Assembly (NCBI GenBank): GCA_963778895.1
Contig: CAVZVZ010000005.1
Span: 1,674,001-1,738,000 of the forward strand
Length of the DNA stretch: 64,000 bases
Direction of reading: 5' to 3'
Source: CAVZVZ01 sp963778895
Lineage (GTDB): Bacteria; Actinomycetota; Acidimicrobiia; Acidimicrobiales; Acidimicrobilacustridaceae
The stretch's first letter is position 1. Every line of letters begins with the position of its first letter. Both the position numbers and the translations under genes were made by a program. The notes under the pieces are model-generated. The model was not told the DNA's origin. It ran no database searches and was given only the letters and a program-made list of their open reading frames with translations. Positions 27,557 to 37,170 of this stretch are shown here, piece after piece.

Positions 27557-27913
27557 ATGAAGCAATACCTGCTAGCCGTGCACTACGACGGCACGGGCAA
27601 CGTGCCCTCCGAGGACGAGATGCAGGCGGCCTTCGAAGCCGTCGACAAGTTCAACGCCGAAGTGCAGGCCAGTGGCGCCTGGGTCTTCGCCGGTGGTCTC
27701 CACGAGCCGAGCATCGCGACGGTCGTGCGGGCCCAGGACGGCGAGGTGCTCACCACCGACGGCCCGTTCGCCGAAACCAAAGAGCAGCTCGGCGGATTCT
27801 GGATCATCAAGGCCAACGACCTCGACGAGGCCCTGGAATGGGCGGCCAAGGGTTCCGCGGCGTGCAGGGGCCCGGTCGAGGTGCGTCCGTTCCAGGACGA
27901 CGCCGAGGACTAA
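27557..27913 (+). CDS. YCII-related (DGPF-domain) protein
   Basis: 118 residues. ATG 27557 has AGAGGAG 6 bp upstream. The family motif DGPFAETKEQLGGFWII lies in the C-terminal half and KQYLLAVHYDG at the N-terminus. These small alpha/beta-barrel proteins are consistently encoded next to ECF42 sigma factors, as here: the sigma gene starts 21 bp downstream. Their molecular role is not established; they may be co-factors or sensors for the sigma factor. The frame is intact. Confidence 0.92.
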   Translation: MKQYLLAVHYDGTGNVPSEDEMQAAFEAVDKFNAEVQASGAWVFAGGLHEPSIATVVRAQDGEVLTTDGPFAETKEQLGGFWIIKANDLDEALEWAAKGSAACRGPVEVRPFQDDAED

Positions 27914-27933
27914 GCCCCGGACCGTCACCCGTC

Positions 27934-29187
27934 GTGTCGAGCGTCGACCACGCACAACTCGAGCGCATCTTCCGGAACGAGTCCGGTCGATCGATCGCCA
28001 CGCTCGTCCGCCTGTTCGGCGATGTGGACATCGCCGAGGAGGCGGTCCAGGAGGCGTTCGTGACGGCGACCGAGCGCTGGCCGTCATCGGGCTTGCCGCC
28101 CAACCCCGGGGCGTGGATCACGACGACGGCGCGCAACAAGGCGATCGATCGGCTGCGACGTGAGGCATCTCGTGACGACCGGCATGCGCAGTCACATTTG
28201 GTGTATCCGACGAAGTCGGGGGCGGCTCCTCTGCACGAGCGCGACGATCCGCTCGAGCCGGTGGGTCCCGTGAGCGACGACCGACTCCGATTGATCTTCA
28301 CGTGCTGCCATCCGGCCCTGGCCACGAGCACACAGGTGGCGTTGACGCTCCGATTGCTCGGTGGGCTCGAGACCGACGAGATCGCCCGGGCTTTCCTCGT
28401 GCCCGAACCGACGATGGCGCAACGCCTCGTGCGAGCCAAGCGCAAGATCCGTGACGCGGGCATCCCGTATCGCATACCGGCCGATGCCGAGCTGCCCAAT
28501 CGGCTGCGATCGGTGCTCGCCGTCGTCTACCTCATCTTCAACGAGGGCTACACCGCCACGGGCGGGGATGCGCTCGTTCGCGAAGAGCTGTGCAGCGAGG
28601 CGATCAGGCTGGCGCGGTTGCTCGCCCAGCTCATGCCCGACGAGCCCGAAGCCCTCGGGCTGCTTGCGCTGTTGCTGTTGACCGAAGCGCGGCGCGCGGC
28701 ACGAACCGCCGAGGACGGGTCGCTGGTGTTGCTCGGCGATCAAGATCGTTCGCGATGGGACCGCGCCCTCATCGCCGAGGGCCAAGCCCTGGTGGCCACC
28801 TGCCTGCGACGTAACAGCCCCGGGCCTTATCAGCTCCAGGCCGCGATCAACGCCGTGCACAGCGACGCCTCCAGCGCCGACGAGACCGATTGGTCACAGA
28901 TCCTGCACAACTACGATCAGCTGCTCGCGCTGACACCGACACCGGTCATCGCGTTGAACCGCGCGGTGGCGCTGGCCGAAGTGGAAGGTCCTGCCGCCGC
29001 CCTGGTCGAAGTGGACGCGCTCGAACTCGACGACTACTCGCCGTTCCACGTGACCCGCGGCGATCTGTTGCGACGGCTCGACCGCGTTGAGGACGCTCGG
29101 CTCGCTTATGACCGCGCGGTAGCGCTCACGACCAACGGGGCCGAGCGCCGATTCCTCGAAGAAAGACGCGACAGCTTGCCCTCATGA
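27934..29187 (+). CDS. ECF42-type sigma factor with C-terminal extension (DUF6596)
   Basis: 417 residues from GTG 27934. Sigma2 is LERIFRNESGRSIATLVRLF...AEEAVQEAFVTATERW, sigma4 contains TLRLLGGLETDEIARAFLVP and PTMAQRLVRAKRKIRDAGIP. A ~230-residue C-terminal part includes VYLIFNEGYTATGG (DUF6596), an alpha-helical TPR-like region, and LNRAVALAEVEGPAAAL. This architecture with an upstream YCII protein defines the ECF42 group, in which the C-terminal domain is needed for activity and there is no anti-sigma factor. The frame is intact. Confidence 0.9.
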   Translation: MSSVDHAQLERIFRNESGRSIATLVRLFGDVDIAEEAVQEAFVTATERWPSSGLPPNPGAWITTTARNKAIDRLRREASRDDRHAQSHLVYPTKSGAAPLHERDDPLEPVGPVSDDRLRLIFTCCHPALATSTQVALTLRLLGGLETDEIARAFLVPEPTMAQRLVRAKRKIRDAGIPYRIPADAELPNRLRSVLAVVYLIFNEGYTATGGDALVREELCSEAIRLARLLAQLMPDEPEALGLLALLLLTEARRAARTAEDGSLVLLGDQDRSRWDRALIAEGQALVATCLRRNSPGPYQLQAAINAVHSDASSADETDWSQILHNYDQLLALTPTPVIALNRAVALAEVEGPAAALVEVDALELDDYSPFHVTRGDLLRRLDRVEDARLAYDRAVALTTNGAERRFLEERRDSLPS

Positions 29188-29190
29188 GGA

Positions 29191-30178
29191 TCAGGACAGC
29201 GGTGAGGGCGGGAGGCCGAACAGCGGGAAGAGCCGTTCGGTGTCGAGGAAGTAGGTGATGGCCGCGACCCGGCCGTCCGAGATCTCGACGACGTGCAACG
29301 ACCACGGCTCGTGCTCGCCGTTGGGCCCGCTCGGCCGGTACTGCCCGAACGCCGGCATGCCGTTGGCGATCGTGGGCACCAATCGCGAGCCGGCGCACCC
29401 GATGCCCGGGCCGAGCAAGAAGCGGGCGATCTCGTCGTGACCACGCAGCCACATCTCGTAGGGCGGCATCGAATGGACGGCGTCGTCGTGGAGCAGCGCG
29501 ACGAACGATTCGACGTCGTAGCGCTCGAACGCCTCGACATATCGGGCGAGCAACTCTTGTTGTGACTCGTCGATGGGTTCGATCGGGTGGTTGGCTACAT
29601 CCCGACTCTCGAGGGTGGCGCGCGCCCGCTGCAGCGCGCTGTTGGCCGACGCAACCGAAGTGTCCAAGAGCTCGGCGGTTTCGATCGCGCTCATGCGCAA
29701 GCACATCGCGCAAGATGAGCACCGCCCGTTGTCGGGCGGGCAGGTGTTGCAGCGCGGCGACGAAGGCGAGGCGCACGCTCTCGCGTGACACCGCCATCTC
29801 GGCGGGATCGCTGCTCGTCGGGAGCACGCGTCCGTCGGGAATCGGCTCGATCCAGGTCTCGTGACCGATCGGGTCAGCGAGCGGCACGTCGAGCGTCGAT
29901 GCCGGGCCCAGGTCGACCGGACGCGCCCGGCGTTGTTTGCCGTTGAGGAGGTCGAAGCACACGTTCGTGGCGATGCGGTACAACCACGACCGCACCGACG
30001 AGCGCCCCTCGAACCGATCGAAGGCGCGCCACGCCCGCACCATCGTCTCCTGCACGGCGTCCTCGGCCTCGAAGGCCGAGCCGAGCATGCGATAGCAGTA
30101 GCCGGTCAGCTCGGTTCGGTATTGCTCGAGCTGGGGGTCGAGCGTGGTTGCGGCCTTCGTGTCGGTCATATCAGGCAT
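29191..30178 (-). CDS. SigG-type ECF sigma factor with SnoaL-like domain (frame change near 29705)
   Basis: About 328 residues after repair. The N-terminus YRTELTGYCYRMLGSAFEAE...DAVQETMVRAWRAFDRF is region 2. Region 4 starts LPARQRAVLILRDVL and then continues in another frame as LRMSAIETAELLDTSVASAN. The C-terminal SnoaL-like part contains ELLARYVEAFERYDVESFVA and LFPLFGLPPSP. It is paralogous to the sigma factor at 21436-22401 with the same domain order. ATG at 30178 or 30169 is possible. It is convergent with the ECF42 gene (3 bp apart). Confidence 0.85.
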
Positions 30179-30233
30179 CCCAGTCCTCCTACCCCGCCGA
30201 GCCTACGGGTGTGCTGTGACCGCCCGCACCAGC

Positions 30234-31173
30234 TCAGGAACCCGCGAGCTTGCTCACGAGCGGGGCGAGCTGACGGGCTTTGTCACCAGGAACGACGTGG
30301 TACGAGTATCCCCACCGCTCGCGGCGTTGCTGCAGCAAGTCGGCCATGCCGGCGATCGTGCCGATCAGATGCCAGCGGCGAGGCGGGCAGGGCATCGGCC
30401 TCGATGCCGAACAGCTCAGCCACCAACGCGCTCACGCTGTCGGGATCATCGGTGAGCTCGACCACGGCCAACCACGCGTTGAACTCGATGTCGTCGATGC
30501 GGTCACCGGCGCCCTCGCGGACCCACTCCAGCTTCTGGTCTATGCGGTCGGCCGCGCCGTCGCGAGCGGCCTCACCATCGACCTCGCCCGACAGGACCGA
30601 CGCGTTCAACCCGACGATGTCGGCGGTGGCGCCGGCGAAGCGAAGCACGCGCTTGGCGCCGCCACCGATGAGGATCGGAGGACCTTCGGGGCGATGCGGC
30701 GCGGGCGTGCCGTCCAAGTCGGCGATCTGGTAGTGCTCGCCCGCGAAGGTGAACGGACCCGGAGCGAACAAGCCCTTGAGCACCGTGGTGTGTTCGATCA
30801 TGCGATCGACGCGGACACCCGGCCGATCCATGGCGATCCCCGACCGCTGGTAGTCGAGGTTCTTCCAACCCGCCCCCAGCCCCACTTCGAGGCGGCCCTC
30901 GGACAACGCATCGATGGTCGCGAGCTCGCGCGCCACCACCGCGGGATGACGGAAGTCGCAATCGAGCACGAGCGAGCCGACGTTCAGGGTCGTGGTGACG
31001 GCAACGGTCGCCGCCATGGCCGCGAGCGGTCCCATGCCTTCGTCGAAGTGATCGGGCACGAACATCGTCGAGTACCCGAGATCTTCGACCTCACGCACGG
31101 TGTCGTTCCACGTGCGGTCGGCAAAGGGCTCGTGGAGCTCGACAGCGAAGCGAAACCGGCGGGGATGAGCCAT
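30234..31173 (-). CDS. LLM-class F420-dependent oxidoreductase (frame change near 30370)
   Basis: About 312 residues. Start MAHPRRFRFAVELHEPFADR; then TWNDTVREVEDLGYSTMFVPDH, GSLVLDCDFRHPAVVARELA, GRLEVGLGAGWKNLDYQRSG and PPILIGGGAKRVLRFA. These are the typical TIM-barrel motifs of actinobacterial F420-dependent luciferase-like oxidoreductases. After residue ~265 the frame changes; the correct C-terminus is IAGMADLLQQRRERWGYSYH, then VVPGDKARQLAPLVSKLAG, ending at 30234. One extra base near 30370 explains this. It is divergent from an MFS transporter (81 bp). Substrate unknown. Confidence 0.87.
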
Positions 31174-31254
31174 GGCGCGCAGGTCTAGCACGCACGATTC
31201 AGCGGAACCCCGGTCTTGTGTTCGCCTCCAGCGCGACGACGGCAGACTGGCGTG

Positions 31255-32735
31255 ATGACCGCGCCGGCCCACGCCCTCGATCTGCGAACCGGCTCCGCCG
31301 CCGGCCGGTGGGTGATCGGCGCGGCCGTGCTCGGCTCGGGTGTGGCGTTCCTCGACGGCACGGTGGTGAACGCGGCACTCCCCTCGATCGCAACGGACCT
31401 CAATGCCGACTTGGCCGGTATGCAGTGGGTGCTGAGCGCCTACCTGCTCACCCTCGGCTCGTTGGTGGTCATCGGTGGGTCGCTCGGCGACCGGTGGGGC
31501 CGCAAGCGCGTGTTCATGGTCGGTCTCGTGGGCTTCGCCGCTACCTCGTTGTTGTGTGGGGCCGCTCCGACGATCGAGCTGCTTGATCGCGGCGCGCGCC
31601 TTGCAAGGAGTCGCGGCCGCGCTGCTCGTGCCCGGAAGCCTCGCCATCGTGTCGTCTTCGTTCCACCCCGACGACCGCGGGCGCGCCATCGGCTCGTGGG
31701 CCGGCCTCGCCGGCGTGTCGAGCGCGCTCGGGCCCTTCCTCGGCGGATGGCTCATCGATGCCTACTCATGGCGGTGGGTGTTCCTCATCAACCTTCCGCT
31801 CGTCGCCGGCGCGCTCTACATCACCATGCGCCACGTGCCGGAGTCACGCGACGAGACGGCCACCGGCAGCATCGACTTCGCGGGCGGCGCGCTGCTCGCG
31901 CTGGGCCTCGGCGGGGTCGTGTTCGCGCTGATCGAGGGGCCCGGCCGAGGGTGGCCGATCGCCGTCGACCACGATCGGCGTGCTCGGGGGCATCGCGTTG
32001 GTTGCGTTCGTGTGGCTCGAACTGCGCCTGCCCCATCCGATGGTGCCGATGGGTGTGTTCCGGTCGCGGCAGTTCTCGGGGGCCAACCTGGCGACGCTCG
32101 GCGTGTACGCCGGGCTGAGCTGCGACGCTGTTCCTGCTCGTGGTCCACCTGCAGGAGGACTTGGGCTACTCCGCGCTCGAAGCGGGCGCCGCGTTCCTGC
32201 CCGCGACGGCCCTCATGCTGCTTCCTCTCGCCGAGATCAGGAGCGTTGTCGCAGCGGATCGGTCCGCGGATTCCGATGACGATCGGGCCCATCGTGATCG
32301 GCGCCGGCATCCTGTTGCTGTCTCGGATCACTCCCGGTTCGACGCTACGCCACCGCGGTCCTGCCTGGGGTGGTGGTCATGGGTATCGGCCTCACCATCA
32401 CGGTGGCGCCATTGACCACCGCGGTGCTCGGTGCGGTCGAGGATGCGCACGCGGGAATCGCGTCAGCGATCAACAACGCCGTGGCGCGCATCGCCGGCTT
32501 GCTCGCGGTGGCCGTGATCCCCGCCGCCGCCGGCTTGGCCGGCGAGGGATTGTCGTGGAACGACGGTTTCGACCGGGCCCTGACCATCACGGCGATCATC
32601 GCCGCGTCCGGTGGTGTCGTGAGCTGGTTCACGATCCGGCGCGGCGAGCCGACGCTCCCGACGGTGCACCCGAGTCCGTTCGTTGCCTGTCAGGACCCTG
32701 CCGTGATCGAGAGACCGCTAGCCGCCGCCCATTGA
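31255..32735 (+). CDS. MFS drug efflux transporter, DHA2 (14-TM) family (several frame changes)
   Basis: About 490 residues spread over three frames. Motif C of the DHA2 family appears as GSGVAFLDGTVVNAALPSI. It continues with MQWVLSAYLLTLGSL, IGGSLGDRWGRKRVF (motif A), ARALQGVAAALLVPGSLAIV, LGPFLGGWLIDAYSWRWVFL, and later VVMGIGLTITVAPLTTAVLG. Frame changes near 31583 (TT to T), 31970, 32125 and twice between 32230 and 32370 are each consistent with single extra bases. EmrB/QacA-type pumps export drugs by proton antiport. Start ATG 31255. Confidence 0.83.
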
Positions 32736-33987
32736 CCAGTGCCAGGGCTCGCTCGGCAAGTTCGCGAAGCCGAAGCTCCCGGCGTTGGCCGCGAGCCACT
32801 GGAAGGCCGGACTGCTGCGGCTCTCGATGATCGAGCCGTTCCACGAGAAGTCGATGGCCAATCCTTGCTCGTGCTTCGACGCGCCGGGGCGTGCGGTCGG
32901 AGGTGAGCACTCGTCGGCCGGCATCTGGTAGATCGCGTACTGGCTGGTGCCGCAATGCTGCATGCGGAGCTGGATCTGGGCGCTGCTGTCGCGATAGCCG
33001 GTGCCCGACAGGACGATGCCGTCGCCGGCTGCGGCCGCCAACATCGACTCGGTGGCGTCGGCGATGCTGGCCGCGACCACGATGCCGCGGACGTTGGCCA
33101 GGGCGATGTTGCCGCCCACGGGGATGATCGGCACGCTACCGCCACCACCGCCGCCGCTCCCGGAGGAGGGCGTCGTGCGCTGCAGGCGAGCCGCTACCGC
33201 GGCCTCTTGTTGGGAGATCTGGTTCGACAGCTGCTTGTCGGTGGCGTCGAGCGCGGCGGCCTCGCTCAACTTGGCGTCGAGTCGCTGCTGCACCTGCGTC
33301 GCGAACTGAGCCTGCTGGACGCGCGCCGACTGCACCGACCCGAGGCTCTGTCTCGGCGTCGTCGCGTCGTTTCGACGCGGTGTCGCTCGCATCCTCGGCT
33401 TGCTGACGAATCGACTTCAGTTCGCTCTCGGCCGCCTTCAGCTCGTCGAGTGCGTCCTTGTCGTGACCAGACCGCAGCTCGAGCAGCGCTTTGCGTTGCA
33501 CGGCTTCGCTCGCGTTGTCGGCTTCGAAGCTCTGCAGGAAGTCATCGGTCGGTGGATTGACGTACGTCTCGATGGCGAACCGCGAGACCTGCTCGCGCAA
33601 CCCGTCGATCTCTTGTTGCTTCTGCGTCTCTGCTTGGCGAGCCTCGTCGGCGTCGCGTTCCGCATCGCTCGCGGCGCGCTGCGCGTCGGCGTAGGCGGCC
33701 TGCTGGCCGCGCACGTTGTCATCGAGCGCTTGGAGTGCTTGATCGACCTCGGTGTCCGATGCCTGCAACGCGTTCACCTGCGCGGCCGTCTCGGCCTTCT
33801 GACTACGGACCTTGTCGCGATCGGCACGTGGATCGTTGCTGCCATTGGCCGCGGGGATCACGCCGACGAGTACGGCGAGCAAGCCCACCAGCGCGGCCAC
33901 GATGGGCACGGCACGAGCGCGAGAGCGCTTCGGGTCGGGCGCACCGGGTTTGAGGACACAGGGAGGCCTGCAACCCGAAGGCAACAT
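32718..33987 (-). CDS. Secreted coiled-coil M15 (VanY-type) D-Ala-D-Ala carboxypeptidase-like protein (frame change near 33365)
   Basis: About 420 residues. An N-terminal signal/anchor (IVAALVGLLAVLVGVIP) precedes a long coiled coil of about 220 residues rich in Q, A, D, E and R. A Gly-rich linker and a C-terminal peptidase domain of the M15 type follow, with SKHEQGLAIDFSW (zinc ligands His and Asp) and EPWHWS (second His). The coiled coil continues across a frame change near 33365. Coiled-coil plus peptidoglycan hydrolase recalls EnvC/RipA organisation, but with a carboxypeptidase domain. Likely acts in the wall on peptide stems. Confidence 0.8.
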
Positions 33988-34090
33988 TCGCAACACGACT
34001 GAAACATAACACGGGGACGGTAGCGGGACCACGGATCGAGGCCGGTGAAATGGAGCACAGTTGACCGCCGGCCAGGTGAGGACTCGCTGG

Positions 34091-34915
34091 TCAGCCGCCC
34101 GAAGTACCCGATTCGGGGGATGAGCCCTCGGCCGGGGTGATCGCCTGCACCTGCCAACGGCCGTCCGCGCTCCGTTGCAACACCAGCGTCCAGGCCCGGG
34201 CCTGGCCGTCGGAGACCTCGTGGTCGAGCACCGCGTTGGTCGCGGGATCGACGAGGTCGCGGGAGTCGTAGGTATCCGTGTAACGCAGCACGACGCGGTC
34301 GGGGGCCGGTCGCTCGACGACCGCGATGTCGACGATGCGGTAGTTCTCCACCACCTCGGCGTGCCCGTTGGCTTGGAGATCGCCGATGAAGTCGTGCACC
34401 TCGTCGTACGTGGAGGTTCCGGGTAGGTAGATCTGGTCGACGAGCTCGGCATGGGGATGGCGCAACAGCCAGCCCTCGAGCACCTGCGCCTGGCGCCACA
34501 CCCGGTCGAAGTTGTCACCGGTGAGATCGATCACCGGCGGGGTGCTCGCGTCGAGGCTGGGACTCACCCGCCGACCGTTGGGATCGGTGGTGATCGGACC
34601 ACTCGGTGCCAACCGACTGGCGGAGTCCTCGGCTGCGACGTCGACCGCGGCGTCGGACGTGTTCTTCACCGACGAACGGTTCGAGGCCACGAGAATCGCC
34701 ACGACGACGAGGGCCACCACCCCGCCGGCGGCCACGACCCAAAGGGCGAGGGCGCGGCGATCCCTCGATTGCTCGGTTCGTCGGGCTTCGCTCGTCGCTG
34801 CGGCGTTGGCGCGCTCGCGCTCGTCACGCGCGTCCTGCTCGGCTTGTTCCCGCTCGACTCGGAGCTGACGGGCCTTTTCCCACGCTGCGCCTTCGGGCCC
34901 CTGCTCGGCGTTCAC
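34091..34915 (-). CDS. Membrane-anchored protein with NTF2-like extracellular domain, unknown function
   Basis: 274 residues, intact. A charged cytosolic N-terminus, helical and coiled-coil-like (WEKARQLRVEREQAEQDARDE), precedes one membrane helix at residues 55-77. An extracellular domain of ~190 residues follows with two-strand repeats such as VVENYRIVDIAVVERPAPDR and GQARAWTLVLQRSADGRWQV. The latter is reminiscent of NTF2-like/lumazine-binding folds, but I cannot name a family. It lies 103 bp upstream of the coiled-coil peptidase in the same direction, so a wall-related role is possible (inference). Confidence 0.6.
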   Translation of the reverse strand: MNAEQGPEGAAWEKARQLRVEREQAEQDARDERERANAAATSEARRTEQSRDRRALALWVVAAGGVVALVVVAILVASNRSSVKNTSDAAVDVAAEDSASRLAPSGPITTDPNGRRVSPSLDASTPPVIDLTGDNFDRVWRQAQVLEGWLLRHPHAELVDQIYLPGTSTYDEVHDFIGDLQANGHAEVVENYRIVDIAVVERPAPDRVVLRYTDTYDSRDLVDPATNAVLDHEVSDGQARAWTLVLQRSADGRWQVQAITPAEGSSPESGTSGG

Positions 34916-34930
34916 GGTGGTCCGACCGAG

Positions 34931-35674
34931 TCAGCCAGACGCTGCTCGCGTCACTCCGAGCACTCCCAAGCACTGCTCCGAGAGCTCCGCGATGAGGCCA
35001 ACGTCGTCCGTCGGGCGAGGTCGTGGTGAACCGGCCGAACATGAGCTCGTGGTCGAGGGTCGCCGACACCATCTCGAACATCTGATCAGACGCTCGTGCC
35101 GGATCAGCGCATCCCAGCTCGTCGGCGCGGGCGAGCAACAAGCTTCTTCTGCTGCTCGGCGGAGAACTGCATGACGTCGATCCGCAGATCTCGGAACCGC
35201 TCGTCGATCATGGCCGCGCAGAACGCGGCGCGAAACAGCGGCCCCGTGCGTCGGTACGCGAAGACGTTCATCGTTGATGGCCTCGCGGACGAAGTCCTCG
35301 AGGGGCTGACCCTCCCAGCGCACCGGGTCGGTGAACGCTCGCGCCACGTCCTTGATGCGCACGAACACGCGCTGGACCAGTTCGTAGAGCACCGCGTACT
35401 TGTCGTCGAAGCGAGCGTAGAAGGACCCCACCGTGCGGTCGGCCCGACGGACGATGTCGGCCACCGTGATGTCCTCGAAGGGGCGTTCGGCGAGTAGTTG
35501 CTGGGTCGCATCGAGAAACCGCTCGAGCGTCTCCTGGCTCCTTGCTTGCCGTGGTGCTCGAACCCACTCCGTCTCGCTGCTTGTCGCCACGCCACCCCCG
35601 TTTGCGATCGAAGCGCGCCACACGCTCCCCAGATCGGCTGCCGGCAAAGGGTAACGCTTGTGCTTCACCATCAC
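34931..35674 (-). CDS. TetR family regulator (three or more frame changes)
   Basis: The DNA-binding domain is intact in one frame: RSQETLERFLDATQQLLAER, then ITVADIVRRADRTVGSFYAR and FDDKYAVLYELV. Continuation needs other frames: FRAAFCAAMIDERFRDLRI, then LLARADELGCADPARASDQM, FEMVSATLDHELMFGRF and finally SPTDDVGLIAELSEQCLGVL. The stop is at 34931. Joined, it makes a normal ~210-residue TetR. The start may be ATG 35674 or GTG 35590, the latter directly before the conserved part. I see no inverted repeat upstream. Confidence 0.7.
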   Translation of the reverse strand: MMVKHKRYPLPAADLGSVWRASIANGGGVATSSETEWVRAPRQARSQETLERFLDATQQLLAERPFEDITVADIVRRADRTVGSFYARFDDKYAVLYELVQRVFVRIKDVARAFTDPVRWEGQPLEDFVREAINDERLRVPTHGAAVSRRVLRGHDRRAVPRSADRRHAVLRRAAEEACCSPAPTSWDALIRHERLIRCSRWCRRPSTTSSCSAGSPRPRPTDDVGLIAELSEQCLGVLGVTRAASG

Positions 35675-35761
35675 ATGAGCCGTGCGGCTCAGCGCGTTCC
35701 ACCCGTTGGTGGAGTCGCTCCCGTTTCGTGACCAAAGCGCGTCGTCAGGTGCGCGGCCCCT

Positions 35762-35966
35762 TCACGTCAGCAAGCTGGCCAAGCCCCATACGGCCGCGAT
35801 CGTGCCGATCGCGATCATCAGGAGGCTCCGCCCGAGCGGCGGGCGATCCAATTCGCCTTCCTTGCCATCTGGTCGGGGGCGCACGAGGGCCAGGATCGTG
35901 CCCACCGGCCAGAGCGGCGCCGATCGCGAGCACCAACCACGGGAGCAGGTCTTCACCGAGAAACAT
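35762..35966 (-). CDS. Small two-helix membrane protein (frame change at 35905)
   Basis: Removing one G from the GG (CC at 35905-35906 on the plus strand) joins two frames into a ~67-residue protein. It starts MFLGEDLLPWLVLAIGAALA, has a polar middle (RPRPDGKEGELDRPPLG), and a second helix MIAIGTIAAVWGLASLLT. No family assignment. The coherent two-helix design supports a real gene. Confidence 0.5.
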
Positions 35967-36269
35967 CGAGACTCAGATTGGTCGACCCCGGGCCGGTGGA
36001 GCCAGTCGCCCCCCACTCGGGATGGCCCCCTGCCGGACCGGCGTCACGGAGCGTGCAGCGTCATCCCGGCAAAAACGCTCAAGGTGATTGCTGCTGGCGT
36101 CGAAAAGAGGTAGTCGGTGGTTATCGCCCCCACCGACATGTGGGGCAGTAGGGCGGGGGTTGCACAACTCCCTCCAAACGCATCGCCACCAGTGCTCTTT
36201 CGGGTGCTGGCGCCTTCGTGACTCCCGCCCGCCCCGCCCCTTCGAACGCTCCCGGTGCACGCGACCACG
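35967..36269. other. Intergenic stretch, about 300 bp, no supported gene
   Basis: On the minus strand, 36044-36139 could encode a 31-residue hydrophobic peptide (TTDYLFSTPAAITLSVFAGM within it), but there is no clear ribosome-binding site or continuation. The remainder contains only short Arg/Pro-rich frames. I see no RNA element or terminator. Confidence 0.35.
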
Positions 36270-37055
36270 TCATCCTCCGCCGGTACGAGCCTCGAACGCC
36301 TTGTCGCCTTCCAAGCTGAAGTCCTCCGGTTTGATCGCGCGCACAGCCGACGCCTCGAGCAGATCGACGACGCCGCCCGGGTGGTCGATCTCGATGCTGC
36401 GCATGGCCCCGGTCGGCGGATCGAAGCACATCACCGCGCGCTCCCCGTACGGAGGGTCCGCCATCGCGGTGACGAGCTTCAGCTCGAAGCAGCCGCCCGG
36501 CTGATGCGTCGCCGTGTACACGGGATGGTCCGAGTCGAAGTACGAGCGCAGGTTGTCCAGCTCATGCGAAACCATGTCCTCCCACGATCCCACCTCGGCC
36601 CCGGGGGCACAGGTGAACTGGCCCGCCGGGTCGGTCGAGCAGTTCACCCGTCTCCCGTTCATCCGGCCCGATGTTCCGCCGAGTTGTCGGCGCAGCTCGT
36701 CGGGCGGCCGCTGCACCACCAGGGCGCCCGACTCGAGGCGGCTGCCGTCGGGCTTGGTGCGACTGAACTCGCCCTCGAGCGTGTAGGTCGCGTTGCGACT
36801 GCGCTGATACGCAGCCACCAAGTCGTCCTGGGCCGGTGCCTGCTTCGGGTCACGGGCGAAGAACCCGGTCAGGGCCAGTACGGCGATCACACCGGCCGCC
36901 ACCATGACCCCGGCGATCACACCGACCACGGGCAGGGGAATCCGTTTGGGTTCCTTGTCGTCGGCGCCGGTGGCGTCGTCGTCGTCGGGCGGATCCTCCG
37001 CGACAGGATCGTCGGGGGCAGGGAGCCCCGTGTGAGCTGCTTCGGCCTCGAGCAC
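36270..37055 (-). CDS. Single-pass membrane protein with extracellular four-cysteine domain, unknown function
   Basis: 261 residues from GTG 37055, intact. An acidic N-terminus (PVAEDPPDDDDATGADDKEP) precedes one membrane helix at about residues 41-66. An extracellular domain contains ATYTLEGEFSRTKPDGSRLE, LVVQRPPDELRRQLGG, four cysteines (VNCS, FTCAPG, GCFELK, MCFDPP) that could form two disulfides, and a final PEDFSLEG. The LolA/LppX-like beta pattern is suggestive (DGSRLESGALVVQRPP) but not certain. It is divergent from the VOC gene, 115 bp away. Confidence 0.6.
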   Translation of the reverse strand: MLEAEAAHTGLPAPDDPVAEDPPDDDDATGADDKEPKRIPLPVVGVIAGVMVAAGVIAVLALTGFFARDPKQAPAQDDLVAAYQRSRNATYTLEGEFSRTKPDGSRLESGALVVQRPPDELRRQLGGTSGRMNGRRVNCSTDPAGQFTCAPGAEVGSWEDMVSHELDNLRSYFDSDHPVYTATHQPGGCFELKLVTAMADPPYGERAVMCFDPPTGAMRSIEIDHPGGVVDLLEASAVRAIKPEDFSLEGDKAFEARTGGG

Positions 37056-37170
37056 GCCATGACGGTACTGGTGGGCCGGACCAGGATCGGAGCACCCGAG
37101 TGGGCACGCTGCGATCGTCCGCGCGATCCTGGTGCCCTCATCGGCTCCGGGGCCGCCACAAGGGGGAACG

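Noticed and set aside
36044..36139. 31-residue hydrophobic peptide on the minus strand
   Set aside because: No ribosome-binding site, no homologue recognised, and no continuation in other frames; kept only as a note in the intergenic entry.
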